A stretch of DNA of 35,937 nt from the NCBI GenBank assembly GCA_050245975.1, contig JBFWWW010000018.1, forward strand, positions 1-35,937. Direction: 5' to 3'. Of the stretch, positions 17,033-26,831 are shown one piece after another. How positions within the stretch are numbered: the first letter of the stretch is position 1; each line of letters starts with the position of its first letter. Under the pieces are notes generated by a model. It saw only the letters and a list, made by a program, of their open reading frames with translations, had not been told where the DNA came from and did not search any database. Origin of the DNA: JBFWWW01 sp050245975. Its GTDB lineage: Bacteria; Pseudomonadota; Alphaproteobacteria; Rhizobiales; Hyphomicrobiaceae. The translations under genes were made by a program, and so were the position numbers.

Positions 17033-18013
17033 ATGCGAGGCAGTTCGCTCTCCCGCTATGTGGTGCGCCGCATCCTGCAGGCGATCCCCCTCATCTTCGT
17101 CATCATCCTCATCAACTTCGTCCTCATTCACTCCGCGCCCGGCGACCCGGTGGACTTCCTCATCGGCGGCAACGAAGCGACGCCCGAGTACATCGAGGGG
17201 CTGCGCCGCGAATTCGGGCTCGACCAGCCGCTGATGACGCAGCTCGCCACCTACCTCGTCAAGTTCGTCCACTTCGACCTCGGCTACTCCCTGCGCTTCC
17301 GCGAGCCCGTGCTGTCGCTGATCCTCGGGCGCATGCCCGCGACCTTCCTGCTGATGGGGACGGCGCTGGTCTTCAGCAGCGTCGTCGGCATCCTGCTCGG
17401 CGTGATCGCCGCCCAGCGCCCCTATTCCCTGCGCGACCATGCGGCCACGTTCGTCTCGCTCGCCGGCTATTCGATGCCCGTCTTCTGGCTCGGCCAGATC
17501 ATGCTGATCGTGTTCGCGCTGCAGCTCTCCTGGTTTCCGACCCAGGGCATGTACAGCCTGCGCGCGCCGTCCGCCGGCTGGGGGCGCATCGTCGACATCG
17601 CCCACCATCTCGTGCTGCCGGCCTTGACCTACAGCTTCTACCATCTGGCCCTGATCTACCGCCTGACGCGGGTGAAGATGCAGGAGGTGCTCGCGCTCGA
17701 CTTCATCATCACGGCCCGCGCCAAGGGCGTCGCCGAACGATCGGTCGTCTACCGCCACGCCCTGCGCAACGCGCTGCTGCCGGTCGTCACGGTGATCGGG
17801 CTCAACTTCGGCTTCATGCTCGCCGGCTCCGTCCTCACCGAGACGGTCTTCGCCTGGCCCGGCATGGGCCGGCTGCTCTATGAGGCCATCGGCGCGCGCG
17901 ACTATCCGGTGCTGATGGGCCTGTTCGTCGTCCTCTCCACCCTGGTGATCGCGGCCAACGTCATCACCGACATCATCTACGCGCTGATCGATCCGCGCGT
18001 CACGTACCGGTGA
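17033..18013 (+). CDS. Peptide-type ABC transporter permease (DppB-like)
   Basis: This is an inner-membrane permease, 326 residues with six predicted membrane helices. The N-terminal YVVRRILQAIPLIFVI and HSAPGDPVDFL motifs are typical of DppB/OppB. The cytoplasmic coupling loop appears as DFIITARAKGVAERSVVYRH (the EAA loop). The C-terminus ending DPRVTYR is also typical. A ribosome-binding sequence AGGTGAG precedes the ATG at 17033. It overlaps the next permease gene by four bases. Confidence 0.95.
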   Translation: MRGSSLSRYVVRRILQAIPLIFVIILINFVLIHSAPGDPVDFLIGGNEATPEYIEGLRREFGLDQPLMTQLATYLVKFVHFDLGYSLRFREPVLSLILGRMPATFLLMGTALVFSSVVGILLGVIAAQRPYSLRDHAATFVSLAGYSMPVFWLGQIMLIVFALQLSWFPTQGMYSLRAPSAGWGRIVDIAHHLVLPALTYSFYHLALIYRLTRVKMQEVLALDFIITARAKGVAERSVVYRHALRNALLPVVTVIGLNFGFMLAGSVLTETVFAWPGMGRLLYEAIGARDYPVLMGLFVVLSTLVIAANVITDIIYALIDPRVTYR

Positions 18014-18872
18014 GCGCGATGGACACAGTCGCAGGTATCCGCGAGCCGACCTGGTGGCGCATCTTCTCGCGCAACCACAGCGCCGTGGTGGCGGCCGTCA
18101 TCCTCACCGCGCTGATCGCGATGGCCGTCGCCGGCCCCTATCTCGTGCGCTTCGAGCCCTCGCGCATCGACACCGGTCCCAGCATGCAGGCGCCGACGCT
18201 CGCCCATCCGATGGGCACCGACGAGCTCGGCCGCGACGTGCTCAGCCGCTCCGTCAGCGGTCTCGGCGTCTCCATCATCGTCGGCTTCAGCGCCGCCACG
18301 ATCTCGACGCTGCTCGGCATCCTGGTCGGCGGCCTGTCGGGCTTCTTCGGCCGCGCCATCGACGAGATCCTCATGCGGATCACCGAGGTCTTCCAGACCA
18401 TCCCGCGCTTCTTCCTGGCCGTCCTTCTCGTCGCCTTCTTCGGCGCCAGCATCTTCAATATCGTCGCCGCCATCGCCCTGCTCAGCTGGCCCGAGATCGC
18501 GCGCCTCGTGCGCGCCGAGTTCCTGAGCCTGCGCTCGCGGCAGTTCGTCGACGCGGCGCGCGTCGCGGGCGCCTCCAAGGCCAGCCTGATCTTCGTCGAG
18601 ATCCTGCCCAACGCGCTCGGCCCCGTGGTGGTCAACGCCACCCTCATGGTCGGCCAGGCGATGCTGCTCGAGGCCGGGCTCAGCTACCTCGGCCTCGGCG
18701 ATCCGACCCGCGCCAGTCTCGGCCAGATGCTGCAGGAGGCGCAGCAGATCATGCGCTCGGCCTGGTGGACGACGGCCTTCCCGGGCCTCCTCATCTTCCT
18801 GTGCGTGCTCAGCCTCAATCTCGTCGGCGACGGCCTGACGGACGTCCTCAACCCGCGGTCGAGGGAACGCTG

Positions 18873-18873
<1 letters not shown>
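18010..18873 (+). CDS. Peptide-type ABC transporter permease (DppC-like)
   Basis: This is the second membrane subunit, 287 residues. It shows the DppC/OppC layout: a cytoplasmic N-terminus, a first helix (VVAAVILTALIAMAVAGPYL), the HPMGTDELGRDVLSR motif near residue 70, and the EAA loop FVDAARVAGASKASLIFVEILPN. It ends NLVGDGLTDVLNPR. The GTG at 18010 overlaps the previous stop as GTGA; an ATG at 18019 three codons later is an equally good start. Confidence 0.94.
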
Positions 18874-19845
<972 letters not shown>

Positions 19846-19862
<17 letters not shown>

Positions 19863-20871
19863 CATCGAGGACCTCGAGGTCCGCTTCCCCGTCGGCGGCG
19901 GCTGGCTGCGGGCGCCGCAGGCCTATGTGCATGCCGTCTCGGGCGTCAGCCTGTCGGTGGGCGACGGCGAGATCGTCGCCGTCGTCGGCGAGAGCGGCTG
20001 CGGCAAGACCACGCTGGCCCGCACCATCCTTGGCCTGGCGACGGCGACCGGCGGCTCCATCCGCTTCGACGGCCACGAAGTCGGCGGCGCGGCCGGCAAG
20101 TCCCGTTCCGGAAAGGACCGGCGCGAGATCCAGATGGTCTTCCAGGACCCCTTCGACTCGCTCAATCCGCGCAAGACCATCTACCAGACGCTCGCGCAGC
20201 CGCTGCGCATCCATCGCGTCGTGCCGCGCCGCGAGCTGCGCGCCGAAGTCGTCCGCCTGCTTGACATGGTGGGCCTGAGCCCCGGCCAGGCCTACCTCGG
20301 CCGCTATCCGCATCAGTTCTCCGGCGGCCAGCGCCAGCGCATCTGCATCGCGCGCGCGCTGGCGCTGCGGCCGCGCATCGTCATCGCCGACGAGGCCGTC
20401 TCCGCGCTCGACATCTCCATCCGCGCGCAGATCCTGACGCTGCTCAAGGACCTGAAGGACCGGCACAACCTCGCCTATCTCTTCATCACGCACGACCTCG
20501 GCGTCGTGCGCTCCTTCAGCGACCGCGTTATCGTCATGTATCTCGGCCAGGTGGTCGAGGAGGGGCCGACGGAGGCGATCTTCGCGCGGCCGAGCCACCC
20601 CTATACGCTGGCGCTGCTCGAGGCGAGCCCGATCCCCGATCCCGAGCGCGCCCGCCAGCGCCGCAGCCCGCCGCTCGCCGGCGACATCCCCTCGCCCATC
20701 TCGCCGCCCGACGGCTGCCGCTTCCACACGCGCTGCCCGGTGGCGCGCGACATCTGCCGCACCGTCCCGCCGCCGGTCGTGGACGCCGGGGGCGGGCAGC
20801 GGTCGCGCTGCCACTTCGCCGCCGAGGCCGGGACATGGGACGCCCCGGCACCTGCGGAGGCCATCGCATGA
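19846..20871 (+). CDS. Peptide-type ABC transporter ATPase (DppF-like), TTG start
   Basis: This is the second ABC ATPase of the importer, 341 residues. Walker A is GESGCGKT, the signature is FSGGQRQR, the switch is FITHDLG, and the C-terminal Cys-rich extension reads CRFHTRC, DICR, RSRC. Walker B reads IVIADEAVSALD, with Ala in place of the common Pro. No ATG or GTG lies before the conserved start LLDIEDLEVRF, so the TTG at 19846 is proposed. This overlaps the upstream gene by 17 bases, implying translational coupling. Confidence 0.9.
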
Positions 20872-22319
20872 CGGCCCGCACGGACGCCACGGCGGCCCTT
20901 GCCGCCCATGCCGCCGACGCGCCGCGTGCCGGACGCGACGATATGAACGTGGCGGCGGCGCGCGCCGCCATCGACACCATCGCCTGCATGATCGCGGGCG
21001 CGGACGATGCCGCGCCGCGTGCCCTTGCCCGCGCCGTCGCGCCGTGGCCCGGCGGCACGGCTGAAACCGTTCTCGCCGGCTCGCCCGCTCCCGCCCCGTG
21101 GGCCGCCCTCGTCAACGGCGCGGCCGCGCACGCGCTCGACTACGACGACGTGCAGGAGACCGCGGCGGCCCATGCCAGCGCCGTCTTCGTCCCCGCGCTG
21201 CTGGCGCTGGCGCAGGAGCGCGACGCCACCGGCCGCCGGTTCGTCGAGGGGCTCGCCGTCTCGTTCGACGTCCTCAACGCGCTCGCCGCCGCCATGAACT
21301 ACGCGCACTATGCGCGCGGCTGGCACACGACGGTGACGCTGTGCGCGCCGGCAGCCGCGGCGGGATGCGGACGCCTGATCGGCCTCGACGCCCGGCGCAT
21401 GCAGCACGCCATCAGCGCCGCGACGAGCTTCGCCGCCGGCAGCAAGCTGCAGTTCGGCACCGACATGAAGCCGGCGCACGCCGGGCTCGCCGCACAGGCC
21501 GGCATCCTGGCGGCCCTCTTCGCCGAGCAGGGCCTCACCGCCGCGCCCGCCGTCCTCGAGGGGCCGTGGTCCTTCGCCGATCTCTACGGCGGCGCCGGCG
21601 CCCCGGGCTTCGCGGCCGGCCTCGCCTGTCTCGCCGGCCCGCCCGCCATCGTCGACCCCGGCGCATGGATCAAGGCCTATCCCTGCTGCGCCAGCGCCCA
21701 CCGCCCGATCGACGCGCTGTTCGCGCTGCGCAAGGCACATCGCTTCGGGGCAAACGACGTCACCCGCGTCGACGCCTACGTCTCCGAGATCGTGCAGCGC
21801 AACCTGATGTACGAGCGGCCCGCCACCACGCCGCAGGCCCGCTTCAGCCTCAACCACTGCCTCGCCATCGCCGCCCATCGCGACCGCATCGCGCTTGACG
21901 ACTTCTCGGCTGACGCCATCGCCGATCCGGCGCTCGCCGGTTTCCGCCCGCGCGTCCACATGCACCTCGATCCCGGCCTGCCGGCGACCATCGCGCCGGG
22001 CTCGGGCGCCGAGCGCTGCCGGCTCGCCGTCACGCTGGCGGACGGCACGACGCTCGAAGAGACCGTCGTCTGGCCGTTCGGCCATGCGCGACGCCCGCTC
22101 TCGGCCGACGCGCTGCGCGACAAGTTCACCGACTGCACGCGCGCGGCCCTGTCGCCCGACGCCGGCGCCCGCCTCTTCGCGCGCCTCGAGAACATCGCCG
22201 CCGAGCAGAGCCTGCGCGGCCTGCTCGCCGTCGGGCCGCCGCCCGCACGGCACGCACGCTCGTCACCCCCCGCAACGACCCCGGTGACTGAAACCGGAAC
22301 CAGGGAGCACCACGCATGA
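20868..22319 (+). CDS. MmgE/PrpD family protein
   Basis: This is a member of the MmgE/PrpD fold that includes 2-methylcitrate dehydratase, cis-aconitate decarboxylase and iminodisuccinate epimerase. The family acts on small polycarboxylic or amino-acid derivatives. The 483-residue protein has the N-terminal helical domain with GAAAHALDYDDVQE and AVFVPALLALAQ, the middle TSFAAGSKLQFGTDMKPAHAG and AYPCCASAHRPIDAL motifs, and a C-terminal alpha/beta part. The ATG at 20868 overlaps the ATPase stop (ATGA) and follows GGAGG by eight bases. Placement between transporter and hydrolase genes argues for a catabolic step on the imported compound, not propionate metabolism: no prpB/prpC is near. Confidence 0.9.
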   Translation: MTARTDATAALAAHAADAPRAGRDDMNVAAARAAIDTIACMIAGADDAAPRALARAVAPWPGGTAETVLAGSPAPAPWAALVNGAAAHALDYDDVQETAAAHASAVFVPALLALAQERDATGRRFVEGLAVSFDVLNALAAAMNYAHYARGWHTTVTLCAPAAAAGCGRLIGLDARRMQHAISAATSFAAGSKLQFGTDMKPAHAGLAAQAGILAALFAEQGLTAAPAVLEGPWSFADLYGGAGAPGFAAGLACLAGPPAIVDPGAWIKAYPCCASAHRPIDALFALRKAHRFGANDVTRVDAYVSEIVQRNLMYERPATTPQARFSLNHCLAIAAHRDRIALDDFSADAIADPALAGFRPRVHMHLDPGLPATIAPGSGAERCRLAVTLADGTTLEETVVWPFGHARRPLSADALRDKFTDCTRAALSPDAGARLFARLENIAAEQSLRGLLAVGPPPARHARSSPPATTPVTETGTREHHA

Positions 22320-23104
22320 CCGCCGACTTCCCCATCACCCTTGGCATCTGCCTCGACGGCGAGGCCATCTGGCTCGGCCGCAAGCCCGAGAACGCGAAGC
22401 GGCCCGTGCTGCAGTCGCACGGCGCCTTCGAGATCCACGAGGGCCTGAAGCCCGTGCTCGCGCTGCTCGACGACATGAGCATCAAGGCGACGTTCTTCGT
22501 CCCCGGCCTCACGGCGGACCGCTATCCCGATGCCGTGCGGGAAATCGTGCGCCGCGGGCACGAAGTCGGCAGCCACGGCCACGGCCACAAGCCCATCCAG
22601 ACCCTGACGCCCGAGCAGGAGGAGCATGAGCTCGTCGCCGGCATGGAGAGCATCCGCGCCATCACCGGCAAGATGCCCAACATCTGGCGCTCGCCCTCGT
22701 GGGAATGGAGCGACCGCACGCTCGACCTCCTCCTCAAGCACGGCGTCACCGTCTCCACCAACTTCCACGACCGGCTGCGCCCCTACCGGCACATGAAGGA
22801 CGGCAAGCCGACGCCCGTCGTCGAGCTGCCTGTGCAGTGGCACATGGCGGACGCCCCGTTCTTCTCATACGGCGGCGAGGTCGGCCGCGTCGTGCGCCCC
22901 GCGATCGACGCCGAGCAGGTGTGGCGCGAGGAGTTCGACGGCCTCTACGACTGGGAGGGCACCTTCTATCACCTCACCCTGCACGTGCAGCTCATCGGCC
23001 ATCCCGGCCGCCTGCGCATGGTGGCCCGCCACCTCGCCTACATGAAATCGCACGCGCGCTCGCGCTTCATGACGGCCGGCGAGATCGCCGCCACCGTCGC
23101 CTGA
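22316..23104 (+). CDS. Polysaccharide deacetylase family hydrolase (HpPgdA/PuuE-like)
   Basis: This NodB-fold hydrolase of 262 residues starts in an ATGA overlap with the previous gene and has no signal peptide, so it is probably cytoplasmic. Metal ligands D14 (CLDGEAIW) and the H-x3-H pair H87/H91 (SHGHGHKP) match the positions in the HpPgdA branch. The aspartate that precedes the metal Asp in classical deacetylases (DxD or DD) is replaced: residues 12-13 are Cys-Leu. Later motifs RSPSWEWSDRTLDLLLKHG and TLHVQLIGHPGR also fit that branch. Members of this branch include the allantoinase PuuE, so ring or amide hydrolysis of a small molecule fits as well as deacetylation. Confidence 0.88.
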   Translation: MTADFPITLGICLDGEAIWLGRKPENAKRPVLQSHGAFEIHEGLKPVLALLDDMSIKATFFVPGLTADRYPDAVREIVRRGHEVGSHGHGHKPIQTLTPEQEEHELVAGMESIRAITGKMPNIWRSPSWEWSDRTLDLLLKHGVTVSTNFHDRLRPYRHMKDGKPTPVVELPVQWHMADAPFFSYGGEVGRVVRPAIDAEQVWREEFDGLYDWEGTFYHLTLHVQLIGHPGRLRMVARHLAYMKSHARSRFMTAGEIAATVA

Positions 23105-23136
23105 CCCCACGCCCCCGCAACACGAAGAGACGCACC

Positions 23137-24117
23137 ATGGCCAGCTCCATCCACTCCCGCTCCATCGTCATCGACGGCCTCGTCGTTTCGCGCTGGAGCC
23201 GCTCCGTCTTCGAGCACATGCGCGAGGGCGGGCTGACGGCCGCCAACTGCACCTGCTCCATCTGGGAAGGCTTCCGCGGCACGATGCTGAACATCGCCGC
23301 CTGGCAGAAATGGTTCGACGAGCACGGCGACCTCATCATGCCGGTGCACACGAGCGAGGACGTCAGGCGCGCCAAGGCCGCCGGCAAGGTCGGCATCATC
23401 CTCGGCTTCCAGAACACATCGGCCATCGAGGACCGGCTCGACACGCTGGCGCTGTTCAAGAAGCTCGGCGTCGGCGTCATCCAGCTCACCTACAATACGC
23501 AGAACCTGGTCGGCAGCGGCTGCTGGGAGGAGCACAACGGCGGCCTGTCGGGCTTCGGCCGCGAGGCCATCTCGGAGATGAACCGGCTCGGCATCGCCGT
23601 CGACCTGTCGCACGTCGGCGCGCGCACGGCGGACGAGGCCATCGCCCATTCGAAGCAGCCCTGCACCTATTCCCACGTCTGCCCCGCCGGCCTCTTCGAC
23701 CACCCGCGCAACAAGACCGACGATCAGCTCCGCACCATCATCAAGGCCGGCGGCTTCGTCGGCGTCGCCACCTATCCGCCGTTCATGGCCAAGGGCGCCG
23801 CCTCCACGCTCGACGACTGCATCGACCTCTTCGAGTACATGATCGGCATCTGCGGCGAGGAGAACATCGGCATCGGCACCGACTTCACCGAGGGCCAGGA
23901 CGAGGCCTTCTTCGACTGGCTGCGCCACGACAAGGGCTACGCCCGCCGCATGGTGCCGACGCGCGGCACCGCCCCCCTGGTCAAGAACCTGGAAAATCTC
24001 TCGCAATATCCGAACCTGACCGCCGCCATGGAGCGGCGGGGCTGGAGCGAGAAGCGCATCGAGGGGGTGCTGGGCGGCAACTGGCTGCGCTACCTCGCCG
24101 GCATCTGGCGCGCCTAG
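23137..24117 (+). CDS. M19 (renal dipeptidase) family protein, variant metal site
   Basis: This TIM-barrel protein of the membrane-dipeptidase family has 326 residues and no signal peptide. Conserved M19 blocks are present: LTYNTQNLVGSGC, EMNRLGIAVDLSHVG, YSHVCPAG with HPRNKTDDQL, and IGIGTDFTEG. The normal N-terminal HxD metal motif is absent: the equivalent sequence is VIDGLVVSRWSRSVFEHMREGG. From memory, the same variant start and TAANCT-WEGF block occur in the dipeptidase homologs next to dimethylglycine/sarcosine catabolic genes (for example PA5396). That links it to the sox genes here. The start ATG 23137 has AAGAGA upstream. It is the last gene of the operon beginning at 15320. Confidence 0.9.
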   Translation: MASSIHSRSIVIDGLVVSRWSRSVFEHMREGGLTAANCTCSIWEGFRGTMLNIAAWQKWFDEHGDLIMPVHTSEDVRRAKAAGKVGIILGFQNTSAIEDRLDTLALFKKLGVGVIQLTYNTQNLVGSGCWEEHNGGLSGFGREAISEMNRLGIAVDLSHVGARTADEAIAHSKQPCTYSHVCPAGLFDHPRNKTDDQLRTIIKAGGFVGVATYPPFMAKGAASTLDDCIDLFEYMIGICGEENIGIGTDFTEGQDEAFFDWLRHDKGYARRMVPTRGTAPLVKNLENLSQYPNLTAAMERRGWSEKRIEGVLGGNWLRYLAGIWRA

Positions 24118-24211
24118 CGGCAGCCTGCCTCCCGAGCCGGCGGCGGGAAGGGTCGATTGCCTGGCGGAAATCCTGTAGCCTGTTGCGGCAACGTGGCTTC
24201 AGGAGGATTGC

Positions 24212-25021
24212 ATGAAATTTCTCAGGATGATCGGCATCGCCGCCGTCGCGCTCGCCGCGGTGGGGACGGCGGTCCAGGCCGATGTGCTCGAAGACATCAA
24301 GAAGCGCGGCACGCTGATCGTCGGCGTGAAGGCGGACTACAAGCCGTTCGGCTTCCGCGATCCCTCGGGCGGCATCATCGGGCTCGAGCCCGATCTGGCG
24401 GCCGACGTGGCCAAGAAGCTCGGCGTGAAGCTCGAGCTGGTGCCGGTCGTGTCCGCCAACCGCATGGAGTTTCTCAATCAGGGCAAGATCGACCTGATGA
24501 TCGCGACCATGTCGGACAAGCCCGAGCGCCGCAAGGTCGTGCAAGTCATCGAGCCGCTCTACTACTCCGACGCCGTCAATATTCTTCTGAAGAAGGGCGC
24601 GCCGGTCAAGAAGTGGGAAGACCTCAAGGGCAAGAAGCTCTGCGGCACCACGGGCGCCTTCTACAACAAGGACGTCGCCCAGAAGTACGGCCCGGAGATC
24701 GCCTCCTTCGACGGCTCCGAGAAGCCGCTGCTCGCGCTCAAGAACGGCGACTGCATCGGCTACCTCTATGACCAGACCTTCATCGCCGGCAAGCTGACGG
24801 ATGCGGACTGGAAGGACTACGGCATGCCGCTGCCGGGCATCAGGGAGACGCCCTGGGCGATGGCCGTGAAGCCGGGCGAGACGGGCCTGCAGAAGGTCCT
24901 GGAAGACCTGACCAAGGGCTGGATGAAGTCGGGCCGCATCGTCGCGCTGGAGAAGAAGTGGAAGATCCCGCCCACCGACTACGCCAAGCGCATGCATGAG
25001 AAGGCCAAGAGCGGCAGCTGA
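24212..25021 (+). CDS. Polar amino-acid ABC transporter binding protein (SBP family 3)
   Basis: This is a periplasmic receptor of 269 residues. It has a signal peptide (MKFLRMIGIAAVALAAVG, cleavage near VQA-DVLED). The family-3 opening is KKRGTLIVGVKADYKPFGF, followed by GLEPDLAADVAKKLGVKLELV and the NRMEFLNQGKIDLMIATMS element. AGGAGGA lies seven bases before the ATG. The Asp and Arg residues that grip the amino-acid backbone are in place (RRKVV, YDQTFIAG region). Which amino acid is bound is not clear. Two permease genes follow. Confidence 0.93.
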   Translation: MKFLRMIGIAAVALAAVGTAVQADVLEDIKKRGTLIVGVKADYKPFGFRDPSGGIIGLEPDLAADVAKKLGVKLELVPVVSANRMEFLNQGKIDLMIATMSDKPERRKVVQVIEPLYYSDAVNILLKKGAPVKKWEDLKGKKLCGTTGAFYNKDVAQKYGPEIASFDGSEKPLLALKNGDCIGYLYDQTFIAGKLTDADWKDYGMPLPGIRETPWAMAVKPGETGLQKVLEDLTKGWMKSGRIVALEKKWKIPPTDYAKRMHEKAKSGS

Positions 25022-25046
25022 GGCTGCCGTTTTCCGCCGGATCTTC

Positions 25047-25075
25047 GCGGGCGGGTGCGTGATGCATCCGCCCGC
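25047..25075 (+). terminator. Strong hairpin after the amino-acid binding-protein gene
   Basis: A 12-bp stem (GCGGGCGGGTGC pairing with GCATCCGCCCGC, one G-U pair) encloses loop GTGAT, 25 bases past the stop. Only a weak T-tract (CCTTCGT) follows, so partial termination or message protection that lowers permease expression is more likely than a full stop. Confidence 0.5.
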
Positions 25076-25103
25076 CCTTCGTCCCGACGTCCTTCGTCCC
25101 GAC
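25076..25103 (+). repeat. 13-bp direct repeat before the permease gene
   Basis: CCTTCGTCCCGAC occurs twice, separated by GT, between the hairpin at 25047-25075 and the permease start at 25120. No function is apparent. Confidence 0.7.
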
Positions 25104-25119
25104 CGAGCCGAGCCTGCGC

Positions 25120-25878
25120 ATGCAGCCGATCTATGACTGGTTCCGCGAGTTCTACGAGCGGACCGGCATCAACCTGACCTTCATCTACGACGACTTCGAT
25201 CGCGCCCGCATCATCAAGGGCTTCTTCCTCACGGTCGAGCTCTCGGTCATCACCATCATCCTCTCGATCATCGTCGGCATCCTCGGCGCCTGGCTGCAGG
25301 GCTCGAAGCTCGTCTGGATCAGGCGCATCATCGCCGGCTTCATCTCGTTCTTCCGCAACACGCCGCCGCTGGTGCAGATCTACTTCTTCTATTTCGGCCT
25401 CGGCTACCTGCTGCCCCGCATTCCCGACGGCTCCGGCGCCCTGGTGCCCATGGTCACCAACGTGCAGTGGGCCATCATCTCGCTGTCCCTCTTCGCCGGC
25501 GCGTTCAACATCGAGATCTTCCGCTCCGGCATCGAGGCGATCCCGAAGGCGACCGTCGAGGCGGCGACGAGCTCGGGCCTCACCCGCTGGCAGACCTACC
25601 GCCTCGTCGTGCTGCCGATGGCGATCCGCATCTGCCTGCCCGCGCTCGGCAACAACCTCGTCAACCTGGTCAAGACGACCAACCTCGCCTACGCCATCGC
25701 CGTGCCCGAGCTGCTCTACGTCTCGAAGCAGATCTGGGGCGACTCGACCAACGTGCGCGAGATGATGCTGTTCGTCCTCTTCGCCTACCTGGTCCTCGTC
25801 TTCGCCCTCGTCGCCCTGCTGAACAGCATCGAGCGCCGCCTCGCGGTCCCGGGCTTCGGGCCGAAAGGGGGCCACTGA
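25120..25878 (+). CDS. Polar amino-acid ABC transporter permease (HisM/GlnP type)
   Basis: This is an inner-membrane permease of 252 residues. The family elements GFFLTVELSVITIILSIIVG, FFRNTPPLVQIYFFYFGL and the EAA loop EAIPKATVEAATSSGLTRWQTYRLVVLP are all present. The C-terminal half ends in IERRLAVPGFG. The ATG at 25120 begins MQPIYDWFREFYERTG. It pairs with the following permease, one base downstream of its stop. Confidence 0.94.
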   Translation: MQPIYDWFREFYERTGINLTFIYDDFDRARIIKGFFLTVELSVITIILSIIVGILGAWLQGSKLVWIRRIIAGFISFFRNTPPLVQIYFFYFGLGYLLPRIPDGSGALVPMVTNVQWAIISLSLFAGAFNIEIFRSGIEAIPKATVEAATSSGLTRWQTYRLVVLPMAIRICLPALGNNLVNLVKTTNLAYAIAVPELLYVSKQIWGDSTNVREMMLFVLFAYLVLVFALVALLNSIERRLAVPGFGPKGGH

Positions 25879-25879
25879 C

Positions 25880-26725
25880 ATGCTGCGTTATCGCGATGCC
25901 TTCCTGCCGACGAAGCCTGTGCCGGCCGCGGGCGATGCCGCGCCCGGCCCCTATGGCCGGGCGACCGGGACCGTCGTGCTGGTCGCGCTCGCCGCCTTCT
26001 GTCTGGCGACGATGGCCGTTGCCCAGCAGGCCGCGGAGCCCAAGCCCTCGGCGATCGAGGTGCTGATCCGATGGGCGCCGCTGCTGCTGTGGGGCTTCCT
26101 CTTCAACATCGTGATCTCCGTCCTGGCGATGGCGATCGGCACCGCCGCCGGCGTCCCGGTCGGCCTCGGCCAGATTTCGAACGTGCGGCTCGTCAGAGGC
26201 ACCGCCCGCGTCGTCACGCAGATCTTCCGCAACTCGCCCTGGCTGGTGCTGCTGTTCCTGTGCATGTTCCTGATCCCGTTCGAGATCAGGCTGTTCGGGT
26301 TGCGCATCCCGTTTCCCGACTGGGCGAAGGCGACGTTCGGCTTCGCGCTGCCCGTCATGGCCAACACGTCCGAGCTCGTGCGCGGCGCCATCCGCTCGAT
26401 CCCGATCGGGCAATGGGAGAGCGCGAGCGCGCTCGGCCTGACGCGCCGGCAGTCGCTCTATCTCGTCATCCTGCCGCAGTCCCTCAAGCGCATGCTGCCG
26501 CCGTGGATGAACCTCTACTCGCTCATCATCATGTCGACGGTGAACGCCTCCATCGTCGGCGTCAGCGAGATGGTCACGCTGACCGCGCAGGTGCACGCGG
26601 CCGAGGGGTCGCGCCCCGAGCTGCTGGCGCCGCTCTACGCATTCGTCCTTCTCTGCTTCTTCATCTACTGCTATCCGATCGGCAAATGGACGCTCTACCT
26701 GGAGCGGCGCTTCGACAACCGTTGA
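25880..26725 (+). CDS. Polar amino-acid ABC transporter permease (HisQ type)
   Basis: This is the second permease of the amino-acid importer, 281 residues. It has an N-terminal tail of about 30 residues, a first helix (TVVLVALAAFCLATMAVA), a short periplasmic loop, then the core GFLFNIVISVLAMAIGTAAGVPVG, IFRNSPWLVLLFLCMFL and the EAA loop RSIPIGQWESASALGLTRRQSLYLVILP. It ends in YLERRFDNR. No cognate PAAT-type ATPase follows, so the importer must use an ATPase encoded elsewhere. Confidence 0.93.
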   Translation: MLRYRDAFLPTKPVPAAGDAAPGPYGRATGTVVLVALAAFCLATMAVAQQAAEPKPSAIEVLIRWAPLLLWGFLFNIVISVLAMAIGTAAGVPVGLGQISNVRLVRGTARVVTQIFRNSPWLVLLFLCMFLIPFEIRLFGLRIPFPDWAKATFGFALPVMANTSELVRGAIRSIPIGQWESASALGLTRRQSLYLVILPQSLKRMLPPWMNLYSLIIMSTVNASIVGVSEMVTLTAQVHAAEGSRPELLAPLYAFVLLCFFIYCYPIGKWTLYLERRFDNR

Positions 26726-26831
26726 GAAGCGGGCACGCTCGGGTTGCATCCGGTTTGAATGACTTCGCGGCCATACTATCGGCCCGCTCGGGTGTATGGT
26801 CGGCCGGGCAATAACAATCATCGGCGAACGC

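Noticed and set aside
20868..22319. 2-methylcitrate dehydratase (propionate pathway) for the MmgE/PrpD protein
   Set aside because: No prpB, prpC or acyl-CoA ligase is nearby; the context is a transporter and hydrolases.
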